Shown: in pieces, positions 7,880-15,955 of the stretch
How positions within the stretch are numbered: the stretch's first letter is position 1
Layout: each line of letters opens with the position of its first letter
NCBI GenBank assembly: GCA_963605535.1
Contig: CAVCXB010000038.1
Span: 1 to 24,098 of the forward strand
Reading direction: 5' to 3'
Length of the DNA: 24,098 nucleotides
Origin: Anthropogastromicrobium chipingensis_A
GTDB taxonomy: Bacteria; Bacillota; Clostridia; Lachnospirales; Lachnospiraceae
The notes under the pieces: model-generated
What the model was told of the DNA's origin: nothing
Seen by the model: the letters and a program-made list of their open reading frames with translations, nothing else
Database searches by the model: none
Translations under genes and position numbers: made by a program

Positions 7880-9081
7880 TGTTCTTCACCACCCTTTACA
7901 TTCTCACTGACCATTGCGTTTGGACCAATCTTTGCATTGTCACCAACGTATACGCCTGCACCGATCGTCGCAACGCCCTTGCCGCCCTCAGAAAGGGCCT
8001 CTCCTACAACTGCATTCTCGCCGATCACAACGTTTTCTGCGATGATACAGTGTCTTACCTGTGCGCCTGCCTTAATAACAGTGCCGCCCATAACAACTGC
8101 GTCCTCAACAACCGCACCCGGCTCTACCTGAACGCCTGCAAAAAGGATGGAGTGCTTAACGGTACCATGGATACGACATCCATCAGTAATCATAGAATTC
8201 TCAACCACTGCGTCTGCACCGATACGATGTCCGGTCTTTCCGCTGTTACGGCTGTAGATCTTCCAATTCTCATCAAACAGGTTAATACCACTGTGCTCTG
8301 GATCCAGAACCTCCATATTTGCTTCCCACAGAGAAGAAATGGTTCCGACATCCTTCCAATATCCGTCAAAACGGTATGCATACATCTTGCGACCGTCACG
8401 AAGCAGGTTCGGGATAATGTTGTTTCCGAAGTCGTTCTGAGAATTCGGATCTGCCTCGTCCTCGACCAGATATTTCTTTAAGATATCCCAATTGAAAATA
8501 TAAATACCCATGGAAGCCAGATTGGACTTTGGATTCTTCGGCTTCTCTTGGAACTCAGTAATACGGCAGTCATCGTCTGCTACCATCAGACCAAAACGAG
8601 ATGCCTCATCCCACGGAACTTCCATAACAGCCACGCTGAACTCTGCGCCCTTTTCCTTGTGGAAACGAAGGAAATCGCTGTAGTCCTGCTTGCAGATCTG
8701 ATCACCGGAAAGAATGATAACATACTGCGGATTGTAACGCTCAATAAAGGAAATGTTCTGATAAATCGCGTTTGCGGTACCCTTGTACCAATCAGAACCA
8801 GATGCCTGCTGATACGGCGGAAGAACGTGAACGCCGCCATGCAGACGGTCCAAATCCCAAGGCTGGCCATTTCCAATATATTCGTTTAATACTAATGGCT
8901 GATACTGTGTGAGAATACCTACGGTATCAATACCTGAGTTCACACAATTTGACAGCGGGAAGTCGATGATACGATACTTACCGCCGAATGGTACTGCTGG
9001 TTTTGCAAGCTTCTGTGTCAGCGCGTACAGACGCGATCCCTGGCCGCCCGCAAGCAGCATTGCAATCATTTCTTTTGCCAT
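7873..9081 (-). CDS. glgC: Glucose-1-phosphate adenylyltransferase (ADP-glucose pyrophosphorylase) catalytic subunit
   Basis: GlgC converts glucose 1-phosphate and ATP to ADP-glucose and pyrophosphate, the committed step of bacterial glycogen synthesis. The 402-residue product has the nucleotide-binding loop LLAGGQGSRL (residues 9-18), then PFGGKYRIIDFPLSNC, the catalytic SGDQI segment, ITEFQEKPKNPKS with the sugar-phosphate-binding Lys, and RFDGYWKDVGT. A C-terminal hexapeptide beta-helix begins near residue 290. The frame also has a GTG 7 codons upstream (9102), but the ATG at 9081 has AGAGGGG about 10 nt before it and gives the family N-terminus. It is the first gene of a two-gene operon with glgD, behind an extended -10 promoter. 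Confidence 0.97.
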   Translation of the reverse strand: MAKEMIAMLLAGGQGSRLYALTQKLAKPAVPFGGKYRIIDFPLSNCVNSGIDTVGILTQYQPLVLNEYIGNGQPWDLDRLHGGVHVLPPYQQASGSDWYKGTANAIYQNISFIERYNPQYVIILSGDQICKQDYSDFLRFHKEKGAEFSVAVMEVPWDEASRFGLMVADDDCRITEFQEKPKNPKSNLASMGIYIFNWDILKKYLVEDEADPNSQNDFGNNIIPNLLRDGRKMYAYRFDGYWKDVGTISSLWEANMEVLDPEHSGINLFDENWKIYSRNSGKTGHRIGADAVVENSMITDGCRIHGTVKHSILFAGVQVEPGAVVEDAVVMGGTVIKAGAQVRHCIIAENVVIGENAVVGEALSEGGKGVATIGAGVYVGDNAKIGPNAMVSENVKGGEEQW

Positions 9082-9117
9082 GATATAAATCCCCTCTTTC
9101 ACTTAGCATACAATCAA

Positions 9118-9126
9118 ATTATACCA
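9118..9126 (-). promoter_or_regulatory. Extended -10 promoter of glgCD
   Basis: The minus strand reads TGGTATAAT: a perfect TATAAT (9118-9123) with the TGN extension. No good -35 lies 17 nt upstream, as is usual for extended -10 promoters. Predicted transcription start is near 9111, about 30 nt before the glgC ATG. Confidence 0.7.
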
Positions 9127-9254
9127 TATTTTTCAGAAAATGCGATATCTTATTGTACAAAAATACTTGATTTATTTTGTTTATTTTCCATAAAGTTTAC
9201 TTTTTGCTCTAGTGTAGGTTGGTTTCGTTCGCTTGTTTCGTGAAAATACAGCAG

Positions 9255-9295
9255 AAAAATGCACCCAAGCAGCCAAATAAGCCACTTGAGTGCAT
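9255..9295 (-). terminator. Rho-independent terminator after the YihY-family gene
   Basis: On the minus strand ATGCACTCAAG (9285-9295) pairs with CTTGGGTGCAT (9259-9269) over 11 bp, one of them U-G, and is followed by TTTTT. It lies just past the stop of the YihY/BrkB gene and before the glgC promoter. Confidence 0.88.
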
Positions 9296-9306
9296 AGAAT
9301 AGTCTT

Positions 9307-10584
9307 TTATTTCTGATCGGAATTTTTCTTTTTGTGTTTGACGTATTTTCTCTTCCAGAATGGAATCTTAGTGGATTCTGATTGTGAATCGGATGACTCT
9401 TCTGCTGCTGATTCAGACTCTGATGTCATCTCAGGCTGAGTCTCCTCTTCTGCCATTGTTTTCTGGCCTGTTATCGTTTCCGATTCTGGAACGGATTCAG
9501 GTACAGGCTCAGATATGGACTCGTTCGGTTGCTGAACGGTCTCTTCTGCCTGCTCCCATTCGCGGTTATTTTCTTCCTCGTCAACCGTTTCCGGTTCAGA
9601 TGCAACCTCTAACTCAGATTCTGCCTGATGCTTTGCATGCATAAAATACTCCTGAATGTCAATCTGTTTTTCAGTCAGCAGATACAATTTGTAGTAATAA
9701 CGGTTGTTATATAAGAAATTGATCTCACCGCCAATCAGTACAATATTCATGCAGACATACATCCAGACAAGGAATACAATAATTAACGCAAGACTTCCGT
9801 ACATAAATGCAAGATTCTTGCTGTTACGAATATAGACCGCATAGATTGCTGAAAAACTATACCATCCAATCGTTGCTGTAATCGCACCCGGCATCTGCTT
9901 GCGATATGGAATACGCTTCTGCGGAAAGATATTGTAGACGGCAAGGAAAAATAAAATCATGCCACCAATTGCGATACCATTCTGCAAAATTGTGATCAGA
10001 ATCGTCCAGTTTTCGAGCACAGGCCACATAGAAATCAAAAAGACACGGAATTTGCTGCCGTATACCAAAAATACCATGACAAGCAAAATAATCAAAAGAA
10101 AGATTCCAGTGTATAAGAGACACAGCGCACGATGGACAAACCAGTTTCGCTGCTCCTCTCTCTTATAGACGCGGTTTAGTCCTGTCACCAGAAATGAAAT
10201 TCCTGTTGAGGAGGACCATAACGCCATGATAACAGTAATCGACAATGCGGATACGCTAAGCGATTTCTCGTACAAATCTGTCACAATGCTCTCTACCAGT
10301 TCCATCATTTCTTGTGGCAAAACAGATCTTGTAATCTTTAACAAAACCTCTGGCGACAACATCATACGTGACATCAGCCAGAGCAAAATCATTAGCATCG
10401 GGAACAGCGACATGACCGTAAAGAGCGTGATCGTTGCTGCATTTGTCATAACTTGATCATCATCATACAGCTTCTTAGCAAAGCCAATTGGATTTAAAAT
10501 CGACTGAATGATACCAAGTCGTTTTTTCTTTTTCGCTGTATTCTCTGGATTTTCCTCATTTTTCTTTTTCCGAAAATGAATCAC
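9307..10584 (-). CDS. YihY/BrkB-family integral membrane protein
   Basis: Inner-membrane protein of the YihY/BrkB family (once mislabelled RNase BN); its function is unsettled. The 425 residues start with a basic stretch, then the family block NAATITLFTVMSLFPMLMILLWLM (split here as NAATITLFTVMSLF and PMLMILLWLM). About six hydrophobic segments lie between residues 50 and 290, including ALWSSSTGISFLVTGLNRVYKREEQRN and GGEINFLYNNRYY at the end of the core. A long tail (about 325-410) is rich in Glu, Ser and Pro, with repeated PESxPES and SESES patterns, then a basic end (KRKYVKHKKK). The start is a GTG at 10584 that overlaps the stop of the preceding gene by 4 nt (GTGA), with AGGTGGAAGA just before it: strong translational coupling. 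A good terminator follows. Confidence 0.9.
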   Translation of the reverse strand: MIHFRKKKNEENPENTAKKKKRLGIIQSILNPIGFAKKLYDDDQVMTNAATITLFTVMSLFPMLMILLWLMSRMMLSPEVLLKITRSVLPQEMMELVESIVTDLYEKSLSVSALSITVIMALWSSSTGISFLVTGLNRVYKREEQRNWFVHRALCLLYTGIFLLIILLVMVFLVYGSKFRVFLISMWPVLENWTILITILQNGIAIGGMILFFLAVYNIFPQKRIPYRKQMPGAITATIGWYSFSAIYAVYIRNSKNLAFMYGSLALIIVFLVWMYVCMNIVLIGGEINFLYNNRYYYKLYLLTEKQIDIQEYFMHAKHQAESELEVASEPETVDEEENNREWEQAEETVQQPNESISEPVPESVPESETITGQKTMAEEETQPEMTSESESAAEESSDSQSESTKIPFWKRKYVKHKKKNSDQK

Positions 10585-11255
10585 TCTTCCACCTGCTTTG
10601 TGACTACTTCACCGGCGTGCTTGTAAATACTTCCGGCGGGAACAATTCCTCTAACGGAGGAAAGTGGATAGATATTGCTGTTCGAGCCGATGACAGTACC
10701 TGGATTTAAGACACTGCCGCAGCCAACTTCTACGTGATCACCAAGCATTGCGCCAAATTTCTTTAAGCCAGTCTCGATCGGTCCCTCTGCAGATTTTACA
10801 ACAACGAGCTTCTTGTCAGACTTCACATTGGATGTAATGGAGCCTGCTCCCATGTGAGACTTATAGCCTAAAATGGAATCACCCACATAGTTGTAATGCG
10901 GAACCTGTACATTATTAAATAAAATTACATTCTTCAGCTCGGTGGAATTGCCGACTACGCTGTGCTTTCCGACAATCGCATTTCCACGGATAAATGCACA
11001 GTGGCGCACCTCTGCCTCTTCGTCAATGATGCATGGACCGGTGATGGATGCGGTTTGCGCAACAGTAGCAGACTTTGCTACCCACACATGCTCTGCAATC
11101 TCCTCGAAGCGATCCTTTGGAAGTGTCGGGCCAAGCTGAAGGATAAATTCCTTAATCTTTGGCAGCAGTTCCCACGGATAGCAATCCGTCTTGAAAAACT
11201 CCTTTGCAATTGTCTCCTCTGTGTTATAAAGTGCAGATACTTTTATTGAATCCAT
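10581..11255 (-). CDS. Left-handed beta-helix protein, GlmU C-terminal-like
   Basis: A 224-residue protein related to the acetyltransferase half of GlmU and to stand-alone proteins often labelled UDP-N-acetylglucosamine pyrophosphorylase. It has no nucleotidyltransferase domain. After a helical N-terminus (about 1-55) come hexapeptide repeats (about 57-215; WVAKSATVAQTASITGPCIIDEEAEVRH and onward). The segment VPHYNYVGDSILG followed by GAGSITSNVK resembles the GlmU region around GHLTYLGDAEIG and GAGTITCN. This suggests a sugar-nucleotide or acyl-acceptor substrate, but the reaction cannot be read from sequence. ATG at 11255 with GGTAGGAG 8-9 nt upstream. It is coupled to the YihY-family gene by a 4-nt overlap, so the two may act together at the envelope (inference). 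Confidence 0.85.
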   Translation of the reverse strand: MDSIKVSALYNTEETIAKEFFKTDCYPWELLPKIKEFILQLGPTLPKDRFEEIAEHVWVAKSATVAQTASITGPCIIDEEAEVRHCAFIRGNAIVGKHSVVGNSTELKNVILFNNVQVPHYNYVGDSILGYKSHMGAGSITSNVKSDKKLVVVKSAEGPIETGLKKFGAMLGDHVEVGCGSVLNPGTVIGSNSNIYPLSSVRGIVPAGSIYKHAGEVVTKQVEE

Positions 11256-11308
11256 ATCGTTTACTCCTACCTTTCCGCAGCCTGTAGCATACTATTTCCA
11301 TGATAAAA

Positions 11309-11413
11309 TTGCACAACTGCATGTTACTCTTAGTTTACATGATCTTACGTCGTTGTGCAACTATGTTTTTTCACAATCGTCGAACCGCTTCGTAACCAAC
11401 CGGGTTGCACAAC
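11309..11413. promoter_or_regulatory. Three copies of a GTTG-N2-CAAC palindrome upstream of the beta-helix/YihY operon
   Basis: TTGCACAAC (11309-11317), GTTGTGCAAC (11352-11361) and GTTGCACAAC (11404-11413, flanked to give 5-2-5) are copies of one small palindrome. Centres are about 43 and 52 bp apart, close to whole helical turns. The middle copy overlaps a weak possible -35 (TTGCAC), 17 nt from TAAACT on the minus strand. The set fits an operator array, or alternative RNA stems, for the operon beginning at 11255. The third copy is adjacent to the topB stop. Confidence 0.4.
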
Positions 11414-11415
11414 CA

Positions 11416-13440
11416 TCATTTCTTTGCTTTCACATCATAAAACGCCTCAAATCCCGCAAAATTGCCTCGAATTGCACCCGGATTTGTGACCTGTTTGACA
11501 CCCTGCGTTCTTCTGGTGACAAACGCCTGCAGCTTATCCATATATTCCTGCGAGGTGATCGTACCCTCAGAAACATACGTCAGTCCCTTCTCCCAGCTGG
11601 CAGTAAGCTCTGGGTTGAGCAGCTGTCGGATGGACACCGCCACGACCTCATACACAGCCTCACCAAGCTTTTGCGGCTTGATGATCTGTGTCTTTGCATT
11701 CAATGAGAGATAATTAATTGTCACAAGCTTCTTTAAAATCTCGGCTCTCGTGGCACTTGTTCCAATACCGCTTCCCTTGATCTGGGCGCGAAGTTCATCG
11801 TCCTCGATCAGCTGTCCGGCATTTTCCATCGCCAGAATCAGCGAACCAGAATTATAACGCTTTGGCGGCGATGTCTCTCCTTCTTTTACCGCATACGCCG
11901 GATGATCAAAAAGCATTCCTTTTTTCAGTCTTGCAAGAATGCCGCTCAGGAAAGATTTTTGATCTACAGCAAATTCTTCCTCGCCATCCTTTGGCGCTGC
12001 AGCCTCCTGCGGCACACCAGTCACCTTTAAATAGCCCTCGTCCTCGAGCATCCGATAGGAGGTGAAGAAATGCTCTGTCTTTACCTGAAACTCCAGCGAA
12101 TACTTGCGATAGACAGCTGGCCCATAAAAAATACTTAAAAAGCGTCGGCATACCGTCTCATACACACCCTTTGCCAAGCCAGACAATCGGTCATATGCGC
12201 CAAGTCCTTGTCCTGTCGGAATAATGGCATAGTGATCGGTGATCTGCTTATCGTTTGTGTAGCGTGTTTTTGCGATCGTTTTCCATGCATCCGCCGACAG
12301 CACCTCTTGCGCAAAGCCGCCTATTTGTCCGAAATTGCATAGGCCACGAATATTTTTATAGATTTCCTTTGCAACTGCCGTAGAAAGCACACGCGCATCG
12401 GTTCTCGGGTACGTTACCATCTTTTTCTCGTACAGCTCCTGAACGATCTTTAGTGTCTCATCCGGGCTGATCTTGAAGCGTCTGGAACAGGTATTTTGCA
12501 GTTCCGCCAAATTAAATAAAAGAGGCGGCTGTTTTTGCTCTTTTTTCTTTTCGATCTTGATTAGTGTACAGGCCGAATTTTCTTCTGGCGCTTCCAGATA
12601 ACGAATCAATTCTTCTGCACTCTCGCGTTTTAAGAAGCCATTTTCCTTATAGAGTTTTGGCGATTGGAAATACTTTGAGCCTTCCACTACACGCCACTCC
12701 GATTCAAGTATCCCCTTATTTTCACCATCCGTCACCGGAAGTGATAAAATCACACGGTAAAACGGCGTCTTCACGAAATTTCGAATCTCACGTTCTCTGC
12801 GAACGACCATGCCAAGAACACATGTCATAACTCGTCCGACCGAGATTACCGACCATTTGGTATTCATAAAGGAAGCAACCGATGGGCCAAATTTTAGTGT
12901 CAGCGCTCTGGAGAAATTGATACCCATCAGGTAGTCTTCTTTTGCTCGTAGGTACGCCGAATCGCTTAAATGATCATAATAGTTCCAGTCCTTTGCCTCG
13001 CGGATTCCTCGTAAAATTTCCTCTTCTGTCTGAGAGTCAATCCATACTCTCAGCCTCTTTTTATTTTTGACCCCCGCCATCTGATCGACAAGGCGATAAA
13101 TATACTCTCCCTCTCGTCCAGAGTCCGTACAGATGTAGATGGTATCCACATCCGGGCGATTGAGCAGTCCTTTTACGATACCAAACTGCTTTTTCACAGA
13201 GCCAATCACCTCATATTTCCACTCATCCGGGAAAAATGGGATGGTAGCTAAACTCCACTTCTTTAACGCCGGATCGTACACCTCTGGATAGGACATCGTG
13301 ATCAGATGACCCACGCACCAGGTAATCACATACTGGTCCGATTCCAGATAGCCATCCTTTCGCCCGCCATTTACTTTGAGCGCCTTGGCAAACTCCGCCG
13401 CAACACTTGGCTTCTCGGCAATAAACAACTGTTTCCCCAT
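11416..13440 (-). CDS. topB: DNA topoisomerase III (type IA)
   Basis: Type IA topoisomerase that cuts and passes single strands, acting in decatenation and replication/recombination intermediates. The 674 residues begin with the TOPRIM domain: FIAEKPSVAAEF (residues 6-17) and the acidic ICTDSGREGE (103-112). The gate region follows, then the active-site Tyr344 in MVTYPRTDAR, with the later GLGAYDRLSGLAKGVYE and GSGIGTSATRAEILKKL segments. It ends without a C-terminal zinc-finger domain, as many TopB do. It stands alone between the galM terminator and the beta-helix operon. The ribosome binding site is modest (AAGG about 10 nt before the ATG). Plasmid and conjugative elements also carry TopB, but no conjugation genes are nearby, so I take it as chromosomal. 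Confidence 0.95.
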   Translation of the reverse strand: MGKQLFIAEKPSVAAEFAKALKVNGGRKDGYLESDQYVITWCVGHLITMSYPEVYDPALKKWSLATIPFFPDEWKYEVIGSVKKQFGIVKGLLNRPDVDTIYICTDSGREGEYIYRLVDQMAGVKNKKRLRVWIDSQTEEEILRGIREAKDWNYYDHLSDSAYLRAKEDYLMGINFSRALTLKFGPSVASFMNTKWSVISVGRVMTCVLGMVVRREREIRNFVKTPFYRVILSLPVTDGENKGILESEWRVVEGSKYFQSPKLYKENGFLKRESAEELIRYLEAPEENSACTLIKIEKKKEQKQPPLLFNLAELQNTCSRRFKISPDETLKIVQELYEKKMVTYPRTDARVLSTAVAKEIYKNIRGLCNFGQIGGFAQEVLSADAWKTIAKTRYTNDKQITDHYAIIPTGQGLGAYDRLSGLAKGVYETVCRRFLSIFYGPAVYRKYSLEFQVKTEHFFTSYRMLEDEGYLKVTGVPQEAAAPKDGEEEFAVDQKSFLSGILARLKKGMLFDHPAYAVKEGETSPPKRYNSGSLILAMENAGQLIEDDELRAQIKGSGIGTSATRAEILKKLVTINYLSLNAKTQIIKPQKLGEAVYEVVAVSIRQLLNPELTASWEKGLTYVSEGTITSQEYMDKLQAFVTRRTQGVKQVTNPGAIRGNFAGFEAFYDVKAKK

Positions 13441-13525
13441 GAATAAAACCTTATCAACCTTTCTTGTTTTCTGATCTTATTTTCTGACAAAATTTAAATC
13501 AGATTTCAATCACGCAAAACGCAAC

Positions 13526-13555
13526 AAGAGGCAGTAGTTTTTGCTGCTGCCTCTT
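13526..13555 (-). terminator. Terminator hairpin after asd-galM
   Basis: AAGAGGCAGTAG and CTGCTGCCTCTT form a 12-bp stem, one pair being a wobble on one strand, around a short loop. On the minus strand the following bases (GTTGCGTTTTG) are only moderately T-rich, so the site is a probable but not ideal intrinsic terminator of the asd-galM unit. Confidence 0.7.
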
Positions 13556-13646
13556 TCTTGCATATGCGTTTGTTTTGTTCTTGTTATACCGTATTTATAC
13601 TGTACTTATACAATCAATAGGTAGATACCATACGTTTTCGCCGCGC

Positions 13647-14687
13647 TTACACGGTATGAAAACGATATTCGGTAACGGTCGTAAACTTTGTGTTTGCCTT
13701 TAATACACAGCTCTTGAAATTCTCATGGTGAATGGAATCTGGGAAGAACTGGGTCTCAAAGCAAGCACCACAAAATGGCTTATAGGAGCTGCCATTCTTG
13801 CCGCATGCGATCTCGGTACCATTTGCGGTATATACCTGCATACCAGGCATATCGGTGTACACATCCATCACAATGCCGCTCTTTGCGCCGGTCATAGAAG
13901 CAACCTTTGCAAACTTGCCATCGGTCTTTAAAACAAAGTTATGATCGTAGCCGCCGCCGTTCTTCAGCTGCTCATCATCCGCGTTGATATCCTGTCCGAT
14001 GGTCTTTTCTGTTCTGAAATCAAACGGAGTACCAGCAACATCTCTGTACTCGCCAGTCGGAATCAGTGTCGCATCGGATGGCGTATACGCATCGGCATCG
14101 ATCCATACTTTCTGAGAAAGAACATCACCGCTGTCGTGACCATCCAGATTGAAGTAGCTATGATTGGTCAAGTTGGCTAAGGTATCCTTGTCGCTTTCCA
14201 TCTCATACGTAAGAGAAAGACCATTCTCCTCGCTCAACGTATAGGTAACCGTAACAGTGAAGTTGCCCGGATAATTCTGATCACCATCTGGGCTATGCAG
14301 TGTAAACGCAACTAAATCCTCTCCAACTGTTGCATCCCACAGGCGCTTATAATAGCTGCCCGGATTGCTGTGGAGGTTGTTCGGTCCGTTATTCGCCTCT
14401 AACTGGTAAGTCTTTCCATTTAATGTGTAGGTGGCATTGGCAATGCGATTTGCATGACGACCAACGACTGCGCCAAGACTTCCATTGTTCTCCAAATAAA
14501 GCGCTGGATCACCAAAGCCTAAGACAACATCAACCAGATTTCCATCCTTATCCGGCACAACCAGACTCTCAATCACAGCGCCGATATCCAGCAATACTGC
14601 CTGCATACCAGCTTTATTTGTGATCGTGTAGGAGGAAATCTCCTTCTGATCGGATGTATAGCCATAAAACTTTTTTACAACTGACAT
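13647..14687 (-). CDS. galM: Aldose 1-epimerase (mutarotase)
   Basis: GalM interconverts the alpha and beta anomers of galactose or glucose, feeding the Leloir pathway. The 346 residues show the family landmarks: GRHANRIANATYTLNGKTY (substrate-pocket Arg), NGPNNLHSN, the catalytic-His segment NLTNHSYFNLDG, a conserved GGYDHNFVL, and the late Glu in FETQFFPDSIHH. Length is normal and there is no signal peptide, so the enzyme is cytoplasmic. It begins 30 nt after asd and is probably cotranscribed, although asd has no metabolic link with it. The Shine-Dalgarno AAGGGG is rather far (about 13 nt) from the ATG. Confidence 0.95.
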   Translation of the reverse strand: MSVVKKFYGYTSDQKEISSYTITNKAGMQAVLLDIGAVIESLVVPDKDGNLVDVVLGFGDPALYLENNGSLGAVVGRHANRIANATYTLNGKTYQLEANNGPNNLHSNPGSYYKRLWDATVGEDLVAFTLHSPDGDQNYPGNFTVTVTYTLSEENGLSLTYEMESDKDTLANLTNHSYFNLDGHDSGDVLSQKVWIDADAYTPSDATLIPTGEYRDVAGTPFDFRTEKTIGQDINADDEQLKNGGGYDHNFVLKTDGKFAKVASMTGAKSGIVMDVYTDMPGMQVYTANGTEIACGKNGSSYKPFCGACFETQFFPDSIHHENFKSCVLKANTKFTTVTEYRFHTV

Positions 14688-14717
14688 TTTATCTTTTATT
14701 CCCCTTTCTGTAGCGTG

Positions 14718-15809
14718 TTATGCGTTCTTTGGTGTGATATAACCCTTTGCGGTCAGAAGCTCTGCCATTAACACCGCACCACCTGCTGCACCACGAAGGG
14801 TATTGTGGGAAAGACCAACGAACTTGTAATCAAATGCGCTGTCCTCTCTCAGACGACCTAATGAGACACCCATGCCATTCTCGTAGTCACGATCTAAATG
14901 TACCTGTGGACGGTTGTCCTCCTCCATATAACGGATAAACTGCTTTGGAGCACTCGGAAGGTTTAACTTCTGTGGCTCACCACTGAAGTTGTTCCAACGA
15001 TCAATGATCTCTTCCTTGGTTGGCTTCTTCTCAAAGTTTACAAATACAGCTGCGGTATGACCATCCTCAACTGGAACACGGATACACTGAGTTGTGATTA
15101 ACGGTCCTTCTGCCTTCTTAATCACGCCATCCTCAAGCTTGCCCCAGATACGAAGTGGCTCCTGCTCACTCTTCTCCTCCTCACCTGCGATGTAAGGAAT
15201 TACGTTGTCGATCATCTCCGGCCAATCCTTGAAGGTCTTTCCTGCACCGGAAATTGCCTGATAAGTAGTTGCAACAACGAGTGTTGGCTTAAACTCACGC
15301 AGCGCATGAAGTGCCGGTGTGTAGCTCTGGATTGAGCAGTTTGGCTTTACTGCGATAAATCCTCTCTTGGTTCCAAGACGCTTTCTCTGATAAGGAATGA
15401 CCTCTGCGTGCTCCGGGTTTAACTCCGGCACCATCATCGGAACATCCGGTGTCCAGCGGTGTGCGCTGTTGTTGGATACAACCGGAACCTCTGCCTTTGC
15501 ATATGTTTCCTCGATCGCACGAATCTCATCCTTTGACATGTCAACAGCACTGAATACGAAGTCTACCTGTGCAGCAACTTCCTCTACCTGATTGACATTT
15601 AATACAACCATCTTCTTTGCAGCTTCTGGCATCGGTGTCTTCATCTTCCAGCGTCCGCCTACAGCCTCCTCATAAGTCTTTCCTGCGGATCTCGGGCTTG
15701 CTGCAACTGCTGCCAACTCAAACCACGGATGATTCTCCAACAGTGTTACAAAACGCTGTCCTACCATTCCTGTTGCGCCAAGTACGCCTACTTTTAATTT
15801 CTGCTCCAT
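14718..15809 (-). CDS. asd: Aspartate-semialdehyde dehydrogenase, archaeal/fungal type
   Basis: The enzyme reduces aspartyl 4-phosphate to aspartate semialdehyde with NADPH, the branch point to lysine/diaminopimelate, threonine and methionine. The 363-residue product begins MEQKLKVGVLGATGMVGQRF (NADP-binding loop, residues 8-20). The nucleophile Cys158 sits in VKPNCSIQ, and GHTAAVFV contains the catalytic-site His. This sequence style and length match the archaeal-type family rather than the E. coli type. The start at 15809 is chosen over one 26 codons upstream because GAGGTG lies 5 nt before it and family proteins begin there. It is followed by galM after 30 nt. Confidence 0.95.
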   Translation of the reverse strand: MEQKLKVGVLGATGMVGQRFVTLLENHPWFELAAVAASPRSAGKTYEEAVGGRWKMKTPMPEAAKKMVVLNVNQVEEVAAQVDFVFSAVDMSKDEIRAIEETYAKAEVPVVSNNSAHRWTPDVPMMVPELNPEHAEVIPYQRKRLGTKRGFIAVKPNCSIQSYTPALHALREFKPTLVVATTYQAISGAGKTFKDWPEMIDNVIPYIAGEEEKSEQEPLRIWGKLEDGVIKKAEGPLITTQCIRVPVEDGHTAAVFVNFEKKPTKEEIIDRWNNFSGEPQKLNLPSAPKQFIRYMEEDNRPQVHLDRDYENGMGVSLGRLREDSAFDYKFVGLSHNTLRGAAGGAVLMAELLTAKGYITPKNA

Positions 15810-15877
15810 CTGTGCACCTCTACCTCTCTGTTTTTTCATAATCCTTTTGTTTATATAAAAATCCTGCTGACTGTACG

Positions 15878-15921
15878 ATACTTGCAATGTACTATTGTAC
15901 TATATACTTGTAATGTACTAT
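15878..15921. repeat. Pair of 18-bp direct repeats upstream of asd
   Basis: ATACTTGCAATGTACTAT (15878-15895) and ATACTTGTAATGTACTAT (15904-15921) differ at one base. They start 26 bp apart, with TGTACTAT between them. They lie between the zinc-ribbon gene and asd, where an asd promoter should be. A regulator-binding role is possible; no clear -35/-10 pair was found. Confidence 0.55.
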
Positions 15922-15955
15922 ACAGTAACTAATAATAATTAATTGCTTGAACTGA

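Noticed and set aside
7867..8481. Plus-strand open frame of 204 codons opposite glgC
   Set aside because: It lies wholly inside a clear gene on the other strand and its product has no recognisable features. Other long antisense frames (2100-2684, 3304-3891, 21493-22062, 22216-22824) were left out for the same reason.
11416..13440. Topoisomerase III as a sign of an integrated conjugative element
   Set aside because: No relaxase, type IV secretion, integrase or attachment-site repeats are present, and the neighbours are housekeeping genes.
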